Positions 26,100 to 32,291 of a DNA stretch of 32,291 bases are shown here, piece after piece. A model generated the notes under the pieces. That model was not told the DNA's origin and made no database searches. It was given only the letters and a program-made list of their open reading frames with translations. Each line of letters begins with the position of its first letter. Position 1 is the stretch's first letter. The translations under genes and the position numbers were made by a program. Origin of the DNA: Anaerolineales bacterium (lineage in GTDB: Bacteria > Chloroflexota > Anaerolineae > Anaerolineales > Villigracilaceae); assembly GCA_016928525.1 (NCBI GenBank), contig JAFGKO010000054.1, forward strand, positions 1 through 32,291, written 5' to 3'.

Positions 26100-26849
26100 T
26101 CAAATGACCAACCCGCCATCCACTTCGTACACTTTGCCATTGAAGAAATCGTTCTCGATCACGCTGATCACTGCGTGCGCGATCTCCTGGGGTTTGCCGA
26201 GTCTTCTCAGCGGAACTCTCTTGATGGTTTCTTGCAGAACAGCTTCGCTCAACGCCTCTTTAGTGGATTCCGTTTCTGTGAATCCCGGAGCCACCGCAAC
26301 AACCCGGATGCCCATCGTGCCCAATTCCTTTGCCCAGGTGGCGGTCAGCGCGTTTACGCCGGCTTTCGCAGCAGAATATGCGGATTGCCCTGCGTTACCC
26401 GAAGCAGAGACCGAGCTGATATTTACAATGACCCCTTTTGTACGCGTGACGATCATTGTCTCCACAATATGGGCGGTCATGTAAAACACCGAGCTCAAGT
26501 CCGTTGCTATGACCTTGTTCCACATAATGAAGTCGTGCTTCTCAATCCCGGCTCCGGAGATCCTGACCAAAGGGGCACTGAAAAGGATTCCGGCGTTGTT
26601 GACAAGCACGTCTGCCGATTTAAATTCCGCATGGTAACGGGCGGTCGCTTCTGTCACCTGCCCGCTATCGGCGACGTCACACTCTACACAATTCACGCCG
26701 GGATAGCGCTCGTGCAGTTCCGCCAATCCATCCGCATCAAGGTCGAAGACAGTAATGAGGGCCTCTTTGGCGACCAGCGCTTCGACCAGGTTTCGCCCGA
26801 GTCCTCGCACTCCGCCGGTGACAATGACCTTCTTTCCACATAGCTCCAT
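26100..26849 (-). CDS. classical SDR oxidoreductase (FabG-like)
   Basis: 249-residue NAD(P)-dependent reductase or dehydrogenase. TGGVRGLG (11-18) is the cofactor loop, NNAG is at 84-87, and the catalytic triad is Ser145, Tyr158 and Lys162 (in SAYSAAK). Asp36 at the end of strand 2 suggests preference for NAD over NADP. It sits between the carrier protein and the adenylation enzyme, so it may act on a carrier-bound acyl group or on a sugar. The ATG shares one base with the carrier stop (TGATG), and AAAGGAG lies 10 nt upstream within the carrier gene. Confidence 0.9.
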   Translation of the reverse strand: MELCGKKVIVTGGVRGLGRNLVEALVAKEALITVFDLDADGLAELHERYPGVNCVECDVADSGQVTEATARYHAEFKSADVLVNNAGILFSAPLVRISGAGIEKHDFIMWNKVIATDLSSVFYMTAHIVETMIVTRTKGVIVNISSVSASGNAGQSAYSAAKAGVNALTATWAKELGTMGIRVVAVAPGFTETESTKEALSEAVLQETIKRVPLRRLGKPQEIAHAVISVIENDFFNGKVYEVDGGLVI

Positions 26850-27082
26850 CAGACAGATACTCCTTTGTTCCTCAACACACGCTTGATCTCCGCCACGCTT
26901 TTCATCGAAACGATCTCTTCGAAGGTAAACTCTAGCGCGAACGCCTGCTCCAGTGAAGCGATCAAATCCATGTGTTGAAGCGAATCCCAGGTCTCAACTT
27001 CCGACATGGTTAATTGATCGGTGACTGCATCTAAAGGAAGTTGCAGGGTGGACGCTATGATTTCATTGAGTTTGGTGTCCAG
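26849..27082 (-). CDS. acyl/aminoacyl carrier protein (apparent CTG start)
   Basis: 77-residue carrier protein read directly from the sequence. The N-terminal helix is DTKLNEIIASTLQL. The phosphopantetheine site is WDSLQHMDLIASLEQ, with Ser34 as attachment serine, followed by FTFEEIVSMKSVAEIKRVL, the usual helix III/IV pattern. The frame has no ATG, GTG or TTG before this helix back to the stop at 27115-27117. The best initiator is CTG at 27082, with AAAGGG 7 nt upstream. An ATT further upstream is possible but would give an odd N-terminus. A frameshift in the assembly could also hide an ATG, since ATG at about 27104 exists in another frame. It ends one base into the SDR start codon and pairs with the adenylation enzyme. 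Confidence 0.85.
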   Translation of the reverse strand: MDTKLNEIIASTLQLPLDAVTDQLTMSEVETWDSLQHMDLIASLEQAFALEFTFEEIVSMKSVAEIKRVLRNKGVSV

Positions 27083-27089
27083 ATTCTTT

Positions 27090-27095
27090 CCCTTT
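27090..27095 (-). promoter_or_regulatory. Shine-Dalgarno supporting the CTG start of the carrier protein
   Basis: AAAGGG on the minus strand ends 7 nt before the CTG at 27082. It matches the centre of the consensus only partly, but the spacing is right and no better site serves another in-frame codon. Confidence 0.45.
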
Positions 27096-27108
27096 CTCGA
27101 ACATTCTT

Positions 27109-28101
27109 TTAGAATTCACCCAACCGGTACGCAGGAAAAAAAGATGTAGGCGGGATGTTCTTGGCTCTGACTATTTCCTGATACTTCTCTTGATCAAAAA
27201 TACGCCCACAGAAGTATGCTGTTCTGGTCTCCGTAGACCAACCACGCTTGAAACGGGTCAACCCGTCCTGCCCATCATTTTGAGAACCGGCTCCCGCGCC
27301 GAGATTAAGCCAGTTCAATCCGCTGGACGAAAAATGATTAATGGCCGTCCAGAACAACGCGAACGACGCACGCAATTCGTATCCTTGGGGACTGTAAGCT
27401 CCCAAATGATAGTATCCCAGTTTATTCTGAACGTACCACAACAACATTCCGACCGTTTTGCCTTCGTGCAGCGCCCGAAAAGCAACCATGCCGGGGACTT
27501 TCAACTGCGCGGTAAAAGACCGGCGGGAAAAGGCGGCAATTCCTTTGATGGAATGTCTCTCTATCAACGTATTATATAGTTCAACCCATTCATCCAGATG
27601 ATCCGCCGCGTTCTCGCATTCTTCGACCTGCAAAACTTTAATCGCCTTGCGGGCATTTCGACGGTGATGCGGCTCTACAATACTTTCAAGCGGCTTGCTC
27701 AAATCCACAACAAAATGCTTCTTGAAGGGAATGACAATATCGCCGAAGTTGTGCTCCAACAGGGTTACATCATAACAGCCAAAAGGATCTGTGACAAGGG
27801 AAACGCATACCAGACTGCTTTCCAACTCATTCAAGTCAGTACGTAGCGCGCCCCAATCCTGGCAGGAGAAGATTGGATAAGGCCACATCGCATCTTCGTA
27901 ATCAAAACCTGCGATCTTCCGCCGAAGCAACCAGCCCCCCGAACGCTTGAGCGCCAAAGGAGCCCCAAACTCACTTAGGGACTTTGCATAGGCGGAACTG
28001 GCATATCCAGTAATTTCCTGAGGCAGGCACACTTTATTTAGATCCGTGACGCAAGTCCATATGAATAAGCGAGGTTTTTTGCGTTCGCCGCGATCAAACA
28101 A
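27109..28101 (-). CDS. FemAB/GNAT-like acyl- or aminoacyltransferase
   Basis: 330-residue protein with the double-GNAT look of FemAB/BioF2-like enzymes. HHRRNARKAIKVLQVEE matches the conserved basic helix of FemX-like proteins. GMLLWYVQNKLGYYHLGAY and LRASFALFWTAINHF fit the GNAT core, and LNLGAGAGSQNDGQDGLTRFKRGW is the final FKxxW-type segment (written in parts: LNLGAGAG, then GLTRFKRGW). The start is TTG at 28101, overlapping the FkbM gene by 8 nt; the N-terminus is uncertain. FemAB proteins transfer amino acids from tRNA; beside a carrier protein and an amino-acid adenylation enzyme, this one might use aminoacyl-carrier protein instead. Confidence 0.78.
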   Translation of the reverse strand: MFDRGERKKPRLFIWTCVTDLNKVCLPQEITGYASSAYAKSLSEFGAPLALKRSGGWLLRRKIAGFDYEDAMWPYPIFSCQDWGALRTDLNELESSLVCVSLVTDPFGCYDVTLLEHNFGDIVIPFKKHFVVDLSKPLESIVEPHHRRNARKAIKVLQVEECENAADHLDEWVELYNTLIERHSIKGIAAFSRRSFTAQLKVPGMVAFRALHEGKTVGMLLWYVQNKLGYYHLGAYSPQGYELRASFALFWTAINHFSSSGLNWLNLGAGAGSQNDGQDGLTRFKRGWSTETRTAYFCGRIFDQEKYQEIVRAKNIPPTSFFPAYRLGEF

Positions 28102-29236
28102 TCACATATAGCACGGTTTCATACTCAAAGACCGTGTAATGACCGAGATAAAACCGATAGCCCAAATCCAACGATTGAAGAAAATCCGGAATCGTCCAAT
28201 AATCCTCCGGTCTATGATAAAGGGAAATTGCAAGTTTTGGTTTGAAGCGGTTCAAAGTCCTGACAGCGCCTTTTAATGCTTCAAGTTCGGCACCTTCAAT
28301 ATCCATTTTTATCAGGTGGACAGCTTTAATCCCCGCTTCCTCCACCCAATCGTCTATGCTTACCGTCCGGGTAGAAAATTGACTCGGGCTGATAGGATTG
28401 TCGATGATCCTTGTACTTGCTCCGGAATCCTTAAAATCGACTTTCTTATCCGAAATGCTCCATACCGGCCTCTCGACGATTTCGATCCTGGGGCTCACGG
28501 AAGGATTTAATTGCATTGTCCGTCTTATGATTTCGATATTGGAGGGAACAAATTCAAAAGCGTATACTTTTCCTGCCTCCCCTGTTTCGTACGCGAACCG
28601 GAAGGATGTGTCTCCAAAACCCGCACCGGCGTCAATAACCACATCGCCAGGCTGAACCTTGAAAGGCGGGGTCGATCCAAGATATTCGTATTGCCTGGAA
28701 ACAAAAGCAACATGAACGCCGCCTCTCGGTGCAAAAATCTTTAGATCATATCCAAGCGGTTTCAAGTCATTTTGAAACAACCACATATTCATAGACTTAA
28801 CAAAAATCGCTTCTTTTCCTGTTTCCAACGATCTTAGAGATCTTCTAACCTTGCTGTAGTCTTTGGTCGCAAGCGGTAATGTTATCCGTTCTTTTCCCAA
28901 TATTCTGTAGGCAACAAGAGAAACAAGAAGATTGCGCGATTGCTCATCCCCCAGCACAGCGTACAATCTGGCTATATCCGGAACATGTGACAAGTAGAAG
29001 TCCAAGGCGACAAGGTCTCTTCGGTCAGGATATGCCAGAAATACCAGTTTTGGTTTCTTGACCACAACCGTTATCGCTTTTTGGATCCACAACACGATCC
29101 GTTGCAGCCAGTTCTTCTTGTCCCTTGGCCTTCCAATATCATAATTGTGAATGTAGAAGTTATAGGCGTTTGCTTGCAGAGTACGCGTCAAGTGAAGCAA
29201 AAAGTCCAACTGGCTGCTCGGCAATGTACTGTCCAT
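28094..29236 (-). CDS. FkbM-family SAM methyltransferase with long N-terminal region
   Basis: 380-residue methyltransferase. The FkbM core starts at DAGAGFGDTSFRFA (202-215), followed by VYAFEFVPSN (224-233) and the family motif IKMDIEGAELEAL (309-321). About 190 residues precede the core, including a basic patch and the hydrophobic stretch IVLWIQKAITVVV (47-59), which could sit at the membrane. It lies between the exporter ATPase (11 nt upstream) and the FemAB-like gene. FkbM enzymes O-methylate sugars or polyketides; position next to Wzt makes a terminal-methyl cap attractive but unproven. Confidence 0.88.
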   Translation of the reverse strand: MDSTLPSSQLDFLLHLTRTLQANAYNFYIHNYDIGRPRDKKNWLQRIVLWIQKAITVVVKKPKLVFLAYPDRRDLVALDFYLSHVPDIARLYAVLGDEQSRNLLVSLVAYRILGKERITLPLATKDYSKVRRSLRSLETGKEAIFVKSMNMWLFQNDLKPLGYDLKIFAPRGGVHVAFVSRQYEYLGSTPPFKVQPGDVVIDAGAGFGDTSFRFAYETGEAGKVYAFEFVPSNIEIIRRTMQLNPSVSPRIEIVERPVWSISDKKVDFKDSGASTRIIDNPISPSQFSTRTVSIDDWVEEAGIKAVHLIKMDIEGAELEALKGAVRTLNRFKPKLAISLYHRPEDYWTIPDFLQSLDLGYRFYLGHYTVFEYETVLYVIV

Positions 29237-29247
29237 AATCTATAAAC

Positions 29248-30516
29248 CTATTCCTGCGGAATAATCGGGGTGATCTGCCAGTCAAATGATGGCCGTATGA
29301 CCCCATTCCATTTGCCATACCAGCCATCTCGTTCAACATCATGAACATCAAAACACAACAAATTATCCACTCGAAAACCACGCACCTTCGCGTCATAATG
29401 GATCATCAGGTTAATATAATAGTTGCTGTCATTTAGAATATTCCCGGGTATATTGCATATTGCTTCCACTATGCTTCGTGGATACAAAGTTCGAGGCGAG
29501 GCGTTGATGAAGACGCAAATTCTATCCTGACTATATAATTCAAAACCAAAATGCAGGGGGACGTCAGCTCGATAATTCATTAGTCTGAATTTTATGCGTA
29601 TGGGGGAGTCCACGGTCAAGTGCTTAATATCATGACCGGGATCCGTCTCGATCGCTGCGTATACCAGCCTGCCCGTCTCGTTGCCCGGTGCAGTACTCAG
29701 ATCGTCCCAGGTTTGGGACAGGCACACCTGGGAATGTTTATTCAAGTAAGCCGCAATAACTGATGCCGAGGACCCGGATTGAACGATCTCTCCTTTATCA
29801 ATCCAGATAGCGTCTTTGCATAAGCCTTGGATAGCCAGCATATTATGGCTCACAAACAACACCGTTCTCCCCTCGCCTGTCACGTCGCTCATCTTCCCCA
29901 AACACTTCTTCTGAAACTCGGCATCCCCGACCGCCAGCACTTCATCCACGACCAAAATATCCGACTCCAGGTGCGCGGCGACGGCAAAGGCAAGCCGCAC
30001 ATACATGCCGCTGGAATAGCGTTTGACCGGGGTGTCAATGTAGGTTTCCACACCGGAGAAATCCACGATTTCATCAAACTTGCGGCGGATTTCCTGGCGG
30101 CTCATACCCAGGATCGCGCCGTTCAGGTAGATGTTCTCACGTCCGGTCAGTTCTGGGTGGAAGCCGGTGCCTACCTCCAGCAGGCTGGCAATGCGCCCCT
30201 TCACCTTCACCACCCCTGATGTGGGAGCAGTCACCTGCGAAAGAATTTTTAGCAAAGTGCTCTTGCCTGCCCCGTTGCGCCCAATAATGCCGAGTGCTTC
30301 GCCCTGTCGAACGGTGAAACTGACATCTTTCAATGCCCATACAGTCTCCCCATCGCGATTGCCATGATCCTTTTCACCGATTTTCAAGTGCGGGTCGGGT
30401 AAGCCGCGTTGTTTAGCCCACCAGCGTTGCAAGTCGCCGCGGAAGGAGCCGGTGCCGATCACGCCCAGCTGGTAGGATTTGGAAACATCCTCGACGGAAA
30501 TGACCGTATTTGACAT
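29248..30516 (-). CDS. wzt: ABC transporter ATP-binding subunit for polysaccharide export, with C-terminal glycan-binding domain (Wzt)
   Basis: 422-residue ATPase energising polysaccharide export. Walker A is GRNGAGKST (79-87), the signature is YSSGMYVRLAFA, Walker B is ILVVDEVLAVGD, and the H-loop is VSHN. Residues 25-55 form the insertion typical of polysaccharide ABC ATPases. After about 245, a beta-rich extension of about 175 residues (LVYAAIETDP to DWQITP) matches the Wzt_C carbohydrate-recognition domain, which in E. coli O8/O9a binds the modified non-reducing end. The ATG at 30516 starts 1 nt after the permease stop; an upstream codon at 30546 overlaps the permease gene. Confidence 0.93.
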   Translation of the reverse strand: MSNTVISVEDVSKSYQLGVIGTGSFRGDLQRWWAKQRGLPDPHLKIGEKDHGNRDGETVWALKDVSFTVRQGEALGIIGRNGAGKSTLLKILSQVTAPTSGVVKVKGRIASLLEVGTGFHPELTGRENIYLNGAILGMSRQEIRRKFDEIVDFSGVETYIDTPVKRYSSGMYVRLAFAVAAHLESDILVVDEVLAVGDAEFQKKCLGKMSDVTGEGRTVLFVSHNMLAIQGLCKDAIWIDKGEIVQSGSSASVIAAYLNKHSQVCLSQTWDDLSTAPGNETGRLVYAAIETDPGHDIKHLTVDSPIRIKFRLMNYRADVPLHFGFELYSQDRICVFINASPRTLYPRSIVEAICNIPGNILNDSNYYINLMIHYDAKVRGFRVDNLLCFDVHDVERDGWYGKWNGVIRPSFDWQITPIIPQE

Positions 30517-30517
30517 C

Positions 30518-31384
30518 TCAAACCGTATCCATAAATGTATTTTCAACGTGATTAAAAATCAATGCCCCGGCAAAGAAAACCGCTATTGTACATGCTATGC
30601 TATACAGCAGCCAGATCGGGTCAATGGCGCTCACGCCCAAAAAAGCCAGGCGAAAAACCTCCACAATCGGCGTCATCGGATTTGCCATGATCACCCAGCG
30701 CCAGCCGCCTTGAAGGGCGGAAAGTGGGTAAATGACCGGTGTGGCATACATCAGCAGTTGAGCGCCAAACCCCACCAGTTGCTGCAAATCACGATATTTG
30801 GTGGTCAGTGAAGAAATGATGATGCCGAAGCCCAACCCCATCAGGGCCATGATCAGTGCCAGCAGCGGCAGGCTTAACATCCACCCATTGGGATGAATAT
30901 CGGCCCCGGTCAGCAGGAAATAGGCCAAAAAAAGCAGGAATATCGCAAAGCGAATGGCAAACGAGATCAAATTGGAAATAACCACCGAAACCGGTATGCT
31001 CAGACGTGGAAAGTACACTTTGCCAAAAATGCCCGCATTAGCCGTGAACGTATTGGAGGTGCTCACCAGACAGGTGCTAAAATAACTCCAGACCGTGTTC
31101 CCCGCCATGTAAAAAAGGAATGGCGGCAGGCCATCGGTGGAGAGTTTGGCGATATTTCCAAAAATAACAGTAAACACTACAGTTGTGGCTACCGGCTGGA
31201 TGATATACCATAACGGACCCAGAATGGTCTGTTTGTAGTAGGCCACAAAATCGCGCCGAACCAACAGTTGGATCAGGTCGCGGTAGCGCCATAATTCGCC
31301 CAAGCGCAAATCCCACCAGCTGCGCTGCGGGCGGAGGATGAGGTCCCATTTGTTATCTGAACTAATATTTTCTCTGACTACCAT
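30518..31384 (-). CDS. wzm: ABC-2 type polysaccharide export permease (Wzm)
   Basis: 288-residue membrane protein of the ABC-2 family. A cytoplasmic N-terminus with LWRYRDLIQLLVRRDF, the standard coupling helix pattern of Wzm/TagG proteins, is followed by YKQTILGPLWYIIQP and about six hydrophobic segments. PRLSIPVSVVISNLISF and YATPVIYPLSAL are typical family blocks, and ANPMTPIVEVFR sits before the last membrane helix. It is the first gene of the locus; GAGAG lies 6 nt before the ATG. It pairs with the Wzt ATPase directly downstream to export the finished glycan. Confidence 0.95.
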   Translation of the reverse strand: MVVRENISSDNKWDLILRPQRSWWDLRLGELWRYRDLIQLLVRRDFVAYYKQTILGPLWYIIQPVATTVVFTVIFGNIAKLSTDGLPPFLFYMAGNTVWSYFSTCLVSTSNTFTANAGIFGKVYFPRLSIPVSVVISNLISFAIRFAIFLLFLAYFLLTGADIHPNGWMLSLPLLALIMALMGLGFGIIISSLTTKYRDLQQLVGFGAQLLMYATPVIYPLSALQGGWRWVIMANPMTPIVEVFRLAFLGVSAIDPIWLLYSIACTIAVFFAGALIFNHVENTFMDTV

Positions 31385-31824
31385 AAATTACTCTCAATGC
31401 TTCGATATTGTTGCTACTTTACTCATAGTTCGCTCATTTCGTAAGGCGGCTTTAGAGTTTCAACCCAGGGATGGACAGCCCTTGATGTGGGCGGGCATTG
31501 TGGTCAGGTATGAACACGGCGAGTGAAGCTTCCAGTGCGGGCAGGCTCGATTATTGTAATGGGTCTTTTCGCAGCAAGGGTGTGATCCTCTTGTTTTTCT
31601 GCTATTGTCATCGTGGCAAATCTCAACTCATGCACATAGCTTGTGGATGTTTGAGCAACTCAAGACAGCACTAAAGCCTGAAACGCATGGCAATAATAAT
31701 TCTGGGCAATTGTGCTTTTCCAGCGTGCTGGCGGCTCTGTGGGGGGGATTATATCGGGGTTGGGCCTGAACATGTAATTTTGCTGGTTCTAATGTTTTGC
31801 GTAGATACTGCTTTGACAGTGGTT

Positions 31825-31940
31825 AGCCCCCTCCCAGCCTCCCTCAAATTCCAAACAGCATGGAATTTAGGGGAGGAACACATAGTGGCGAATACCTCCT
31901 CATTTTGCAGTTGAAAATGGGGAAAGCTAGAGGAGAGGCT
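31825..31940. repeat. possible degenerate MITE-like palindromic element
   Basis: The ends AGCCCCCTCCCAGCCTCCCT (from 31825) and GGGGAAAGCTAGAGGAGAGG plus CT (31919-31940) are imperfect inverted copies if one gap is allowed. Inside is an imperfect hairpin: arms 31838-31852 and 31862-31876 pair at 13 of 15 positions around a 9-nt loop. The structure recalls short non-coding mobile elements, but no target-site duplication is evident and only one copy is in the window. Confidence 0.35.
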
Positions 31941-31964
31941 TCCCCTGATTTGTTGAGAGGATAC

Positions 31965-31997
31965 ATTGAGCCACCCTCAGCAGAAGGGTGGCTCAAT
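31965..31997. terminator. 13-bp perfect hairpin after the right-edge gene
   Basis: ATTGAGCCACCCT (31965-31977) and AGGGTGGCTCAAT (31985-31997) pair perfectly around the 7-nt loop CAGCAGA. It starts 48 nt beyond the stop of the minus-strand gene at the right edge, the expected place for its transcription terminator. No T-run follows on either strand, so termination may be factor-assisted or the hairpin may instead protect mRNA ends. Confidence 0.55.
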
Positions 31998-32045
31998 AGT
32001 GCATCATGCTCAGTTGCAAAGAGAGTCTTCCTGAATAAGCGCCTT

Positions 32046-32291
32046 TTAGGGCAGAATCTCAATAGCATCCAGGTCGATATAAGCTGCCGATGTATTGCTA
32101 ATCACCACATTATGCGTTCCGGCGCCAAAACCACTCTTAAGCCATGGCATCGCCCAATGCAGCGTTGCGGAATAATTGTAGACCGTCTCACATAGCCCAT
32201 CAACGCACACCCGCATCGGCCCACGGTTGCTGTAAAGCGCCCTATACAACTTCAACCCGGTCCCGTCGAACGAGAAGCTGATTTGTGCAGG
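32046..32291 (-). CDS. C-terminus of a probably secreted repeat/beta-sandwich protein (partial, 5' end outside window)
   Basis: The frame is open from the window edge to the stop at 32046-32048, giving 81 residues without a start. It reads ISFSFDGTGLKLYRAL, then RGPMRVCVDGLCETV with a Cys pair, and ends FGAGTHNVVISNTSAAYIDL plus DAIEILP. This is a Gly- and beta-rich pattern of small extracellular jelly-roll modules, with GTHNVVI and YIDLDAI as landmarks. The paired cysteines suggest export. I recall similar modules in Chloroflexota surface proteins but cannot confirm. It reads in the same direction as the glycan locus and is probably a separate transcription unit. Confidence 0.7.
   Translation of the reverse strand, partial: PAQISFSFDGTGLKLYRALYSNRGPMRVCVDGLCETVYNYSATLHWAMPWLKSGFGAGTHNVVISNTSAAYIDLDAIEILP

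Larger units (their letters stand above)
31385..32045. other. 661-nt gene-free region upstream of the locus
   Basis: This spacer separates the exporter gene from the end of the next minus-strand gene, so the main promoter of the locus should lie here. I could not find a convincing -35/-10 pair on the minus strand. The open frames have no protein character. Two hairpins and a possible degenerate palindromic element occupy 31825-31997 and are listed separately; the remaining part (31385-31824) shows nothing I can name. Confidence 0.6.

Noticed and set aside
26028..26843. Plus-strand open frame of 271 codons opposite the SDR gene
   Set aside because: Mirror of a strongly supported SDR with its catalytic triad; the plus-strand product shows no domain.
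31385..31600. Candidate -35 TTGAAA for a locus promoter
   Set aside because: No -10-like hexamer lies at an acceptable spacing downstream, so I do not report a promoter.
31687..31914. 75-codon plus-strand open frame upstream of the exporter
   Set aside because: It overlaps the hairpin-rich non-coding segment and has no family resemblance; hydrophobicity in the middle could be chance.
1..32291. CRISPR arrays, tRNA or rRNA genes and insertion sequences
   Set aside because: Looked for on both strands; no regularly spaced repeats, tRNA-like cloverleaf or transposase coding sequence was seen.

Overview
The window is almost entirely one cell-surface polysaccharide biosynthesis and export locus. 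All confidently called genes lie on the minus strand, so the locus is transcribed from about 31.4 kb leftward to about 0.4 kb. There are 30 complete genes plus one gene cut by the right edge. Most neighbours overlap by 4-22 nt (often as ATGA) or are separated by fewer than 25 nt, which suggests one very long operon or a few coupled ones. I see no rRNA, tRNA, CRISPR array, transposase or integrase. Composition is moderate, near 50% GC by eye. The gene style and the C-terminal repeat domain of the right-edge protein remind me of Chloroflexota (Anaerolineae), but that assignment is weak and rests on recollection only.

Region by region, in transcription order. (1) 32.05-32.29 kb: the end of a probably secreted protein with a beta-sandwich-like C-terminus, cut by the window edge. 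(2) 31.4-32.0 kb: about 660 nt without a gene, holding two hairpins and a possible degenerate palindromic element. (3) 29.2-31.4 kb: ABC-2 exporter Wzm/Wzt, with a C-terminal glycan-binding extension on Wzt. (4) 22.0-29.2 kb: a decoration module with an FkbM methyltransferase, a FemAB/GNAT-like transferase, a small carrier protein with an apparent CTG start, an SDR oxidoreductase, an amino-acid-type adenylation enzyme, a PglD/NeuD-like hexapeptide acyltransferase, a GNAT acyltransferase and a methyltransferase. (5) 17.4-22.0 kb: a five-bladed propeller glycosidase-like protein, two methyltransferases, a DegT/StrS sugar aminotransferase and an unrecognised protein. (6) 8.6-17.4 kb: a NodU-type carbamoyltransferase, three GT-B glycosyltransferases, one GT2 and three methyltransferases. 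(7) 0.4-8.6 kb: an AsnB-like amidotransferase, a GT-B enzyme, the three-enzyme pathway from UDP-GlcNAc to a UDP-2-acetamido-2,6-dideoxy-L-hexose (CapE/WbvB-, WbvR- and WbvD/WecB-like), and two GT2 enzymes.

Together the genes describe a glycan built by about seven glycosyltransferases. It contains L-QuiNAc or L-FucNAc and probably another amino sugar. It is heavily decorated by methyl, carbamoyl, amide and acyl or aminoacyl groups, and exported by an ABC transporter rather than by Wzx/Wzy. No priming glycosyltransferase, flippase or polymerase is visible here. The most unusual part is the adenylation enzyme / carrier protein / SDR / multiple-acyltransferase block, which looks like a dedicated route for loading an amino acid or related acyl group onto a sugar.
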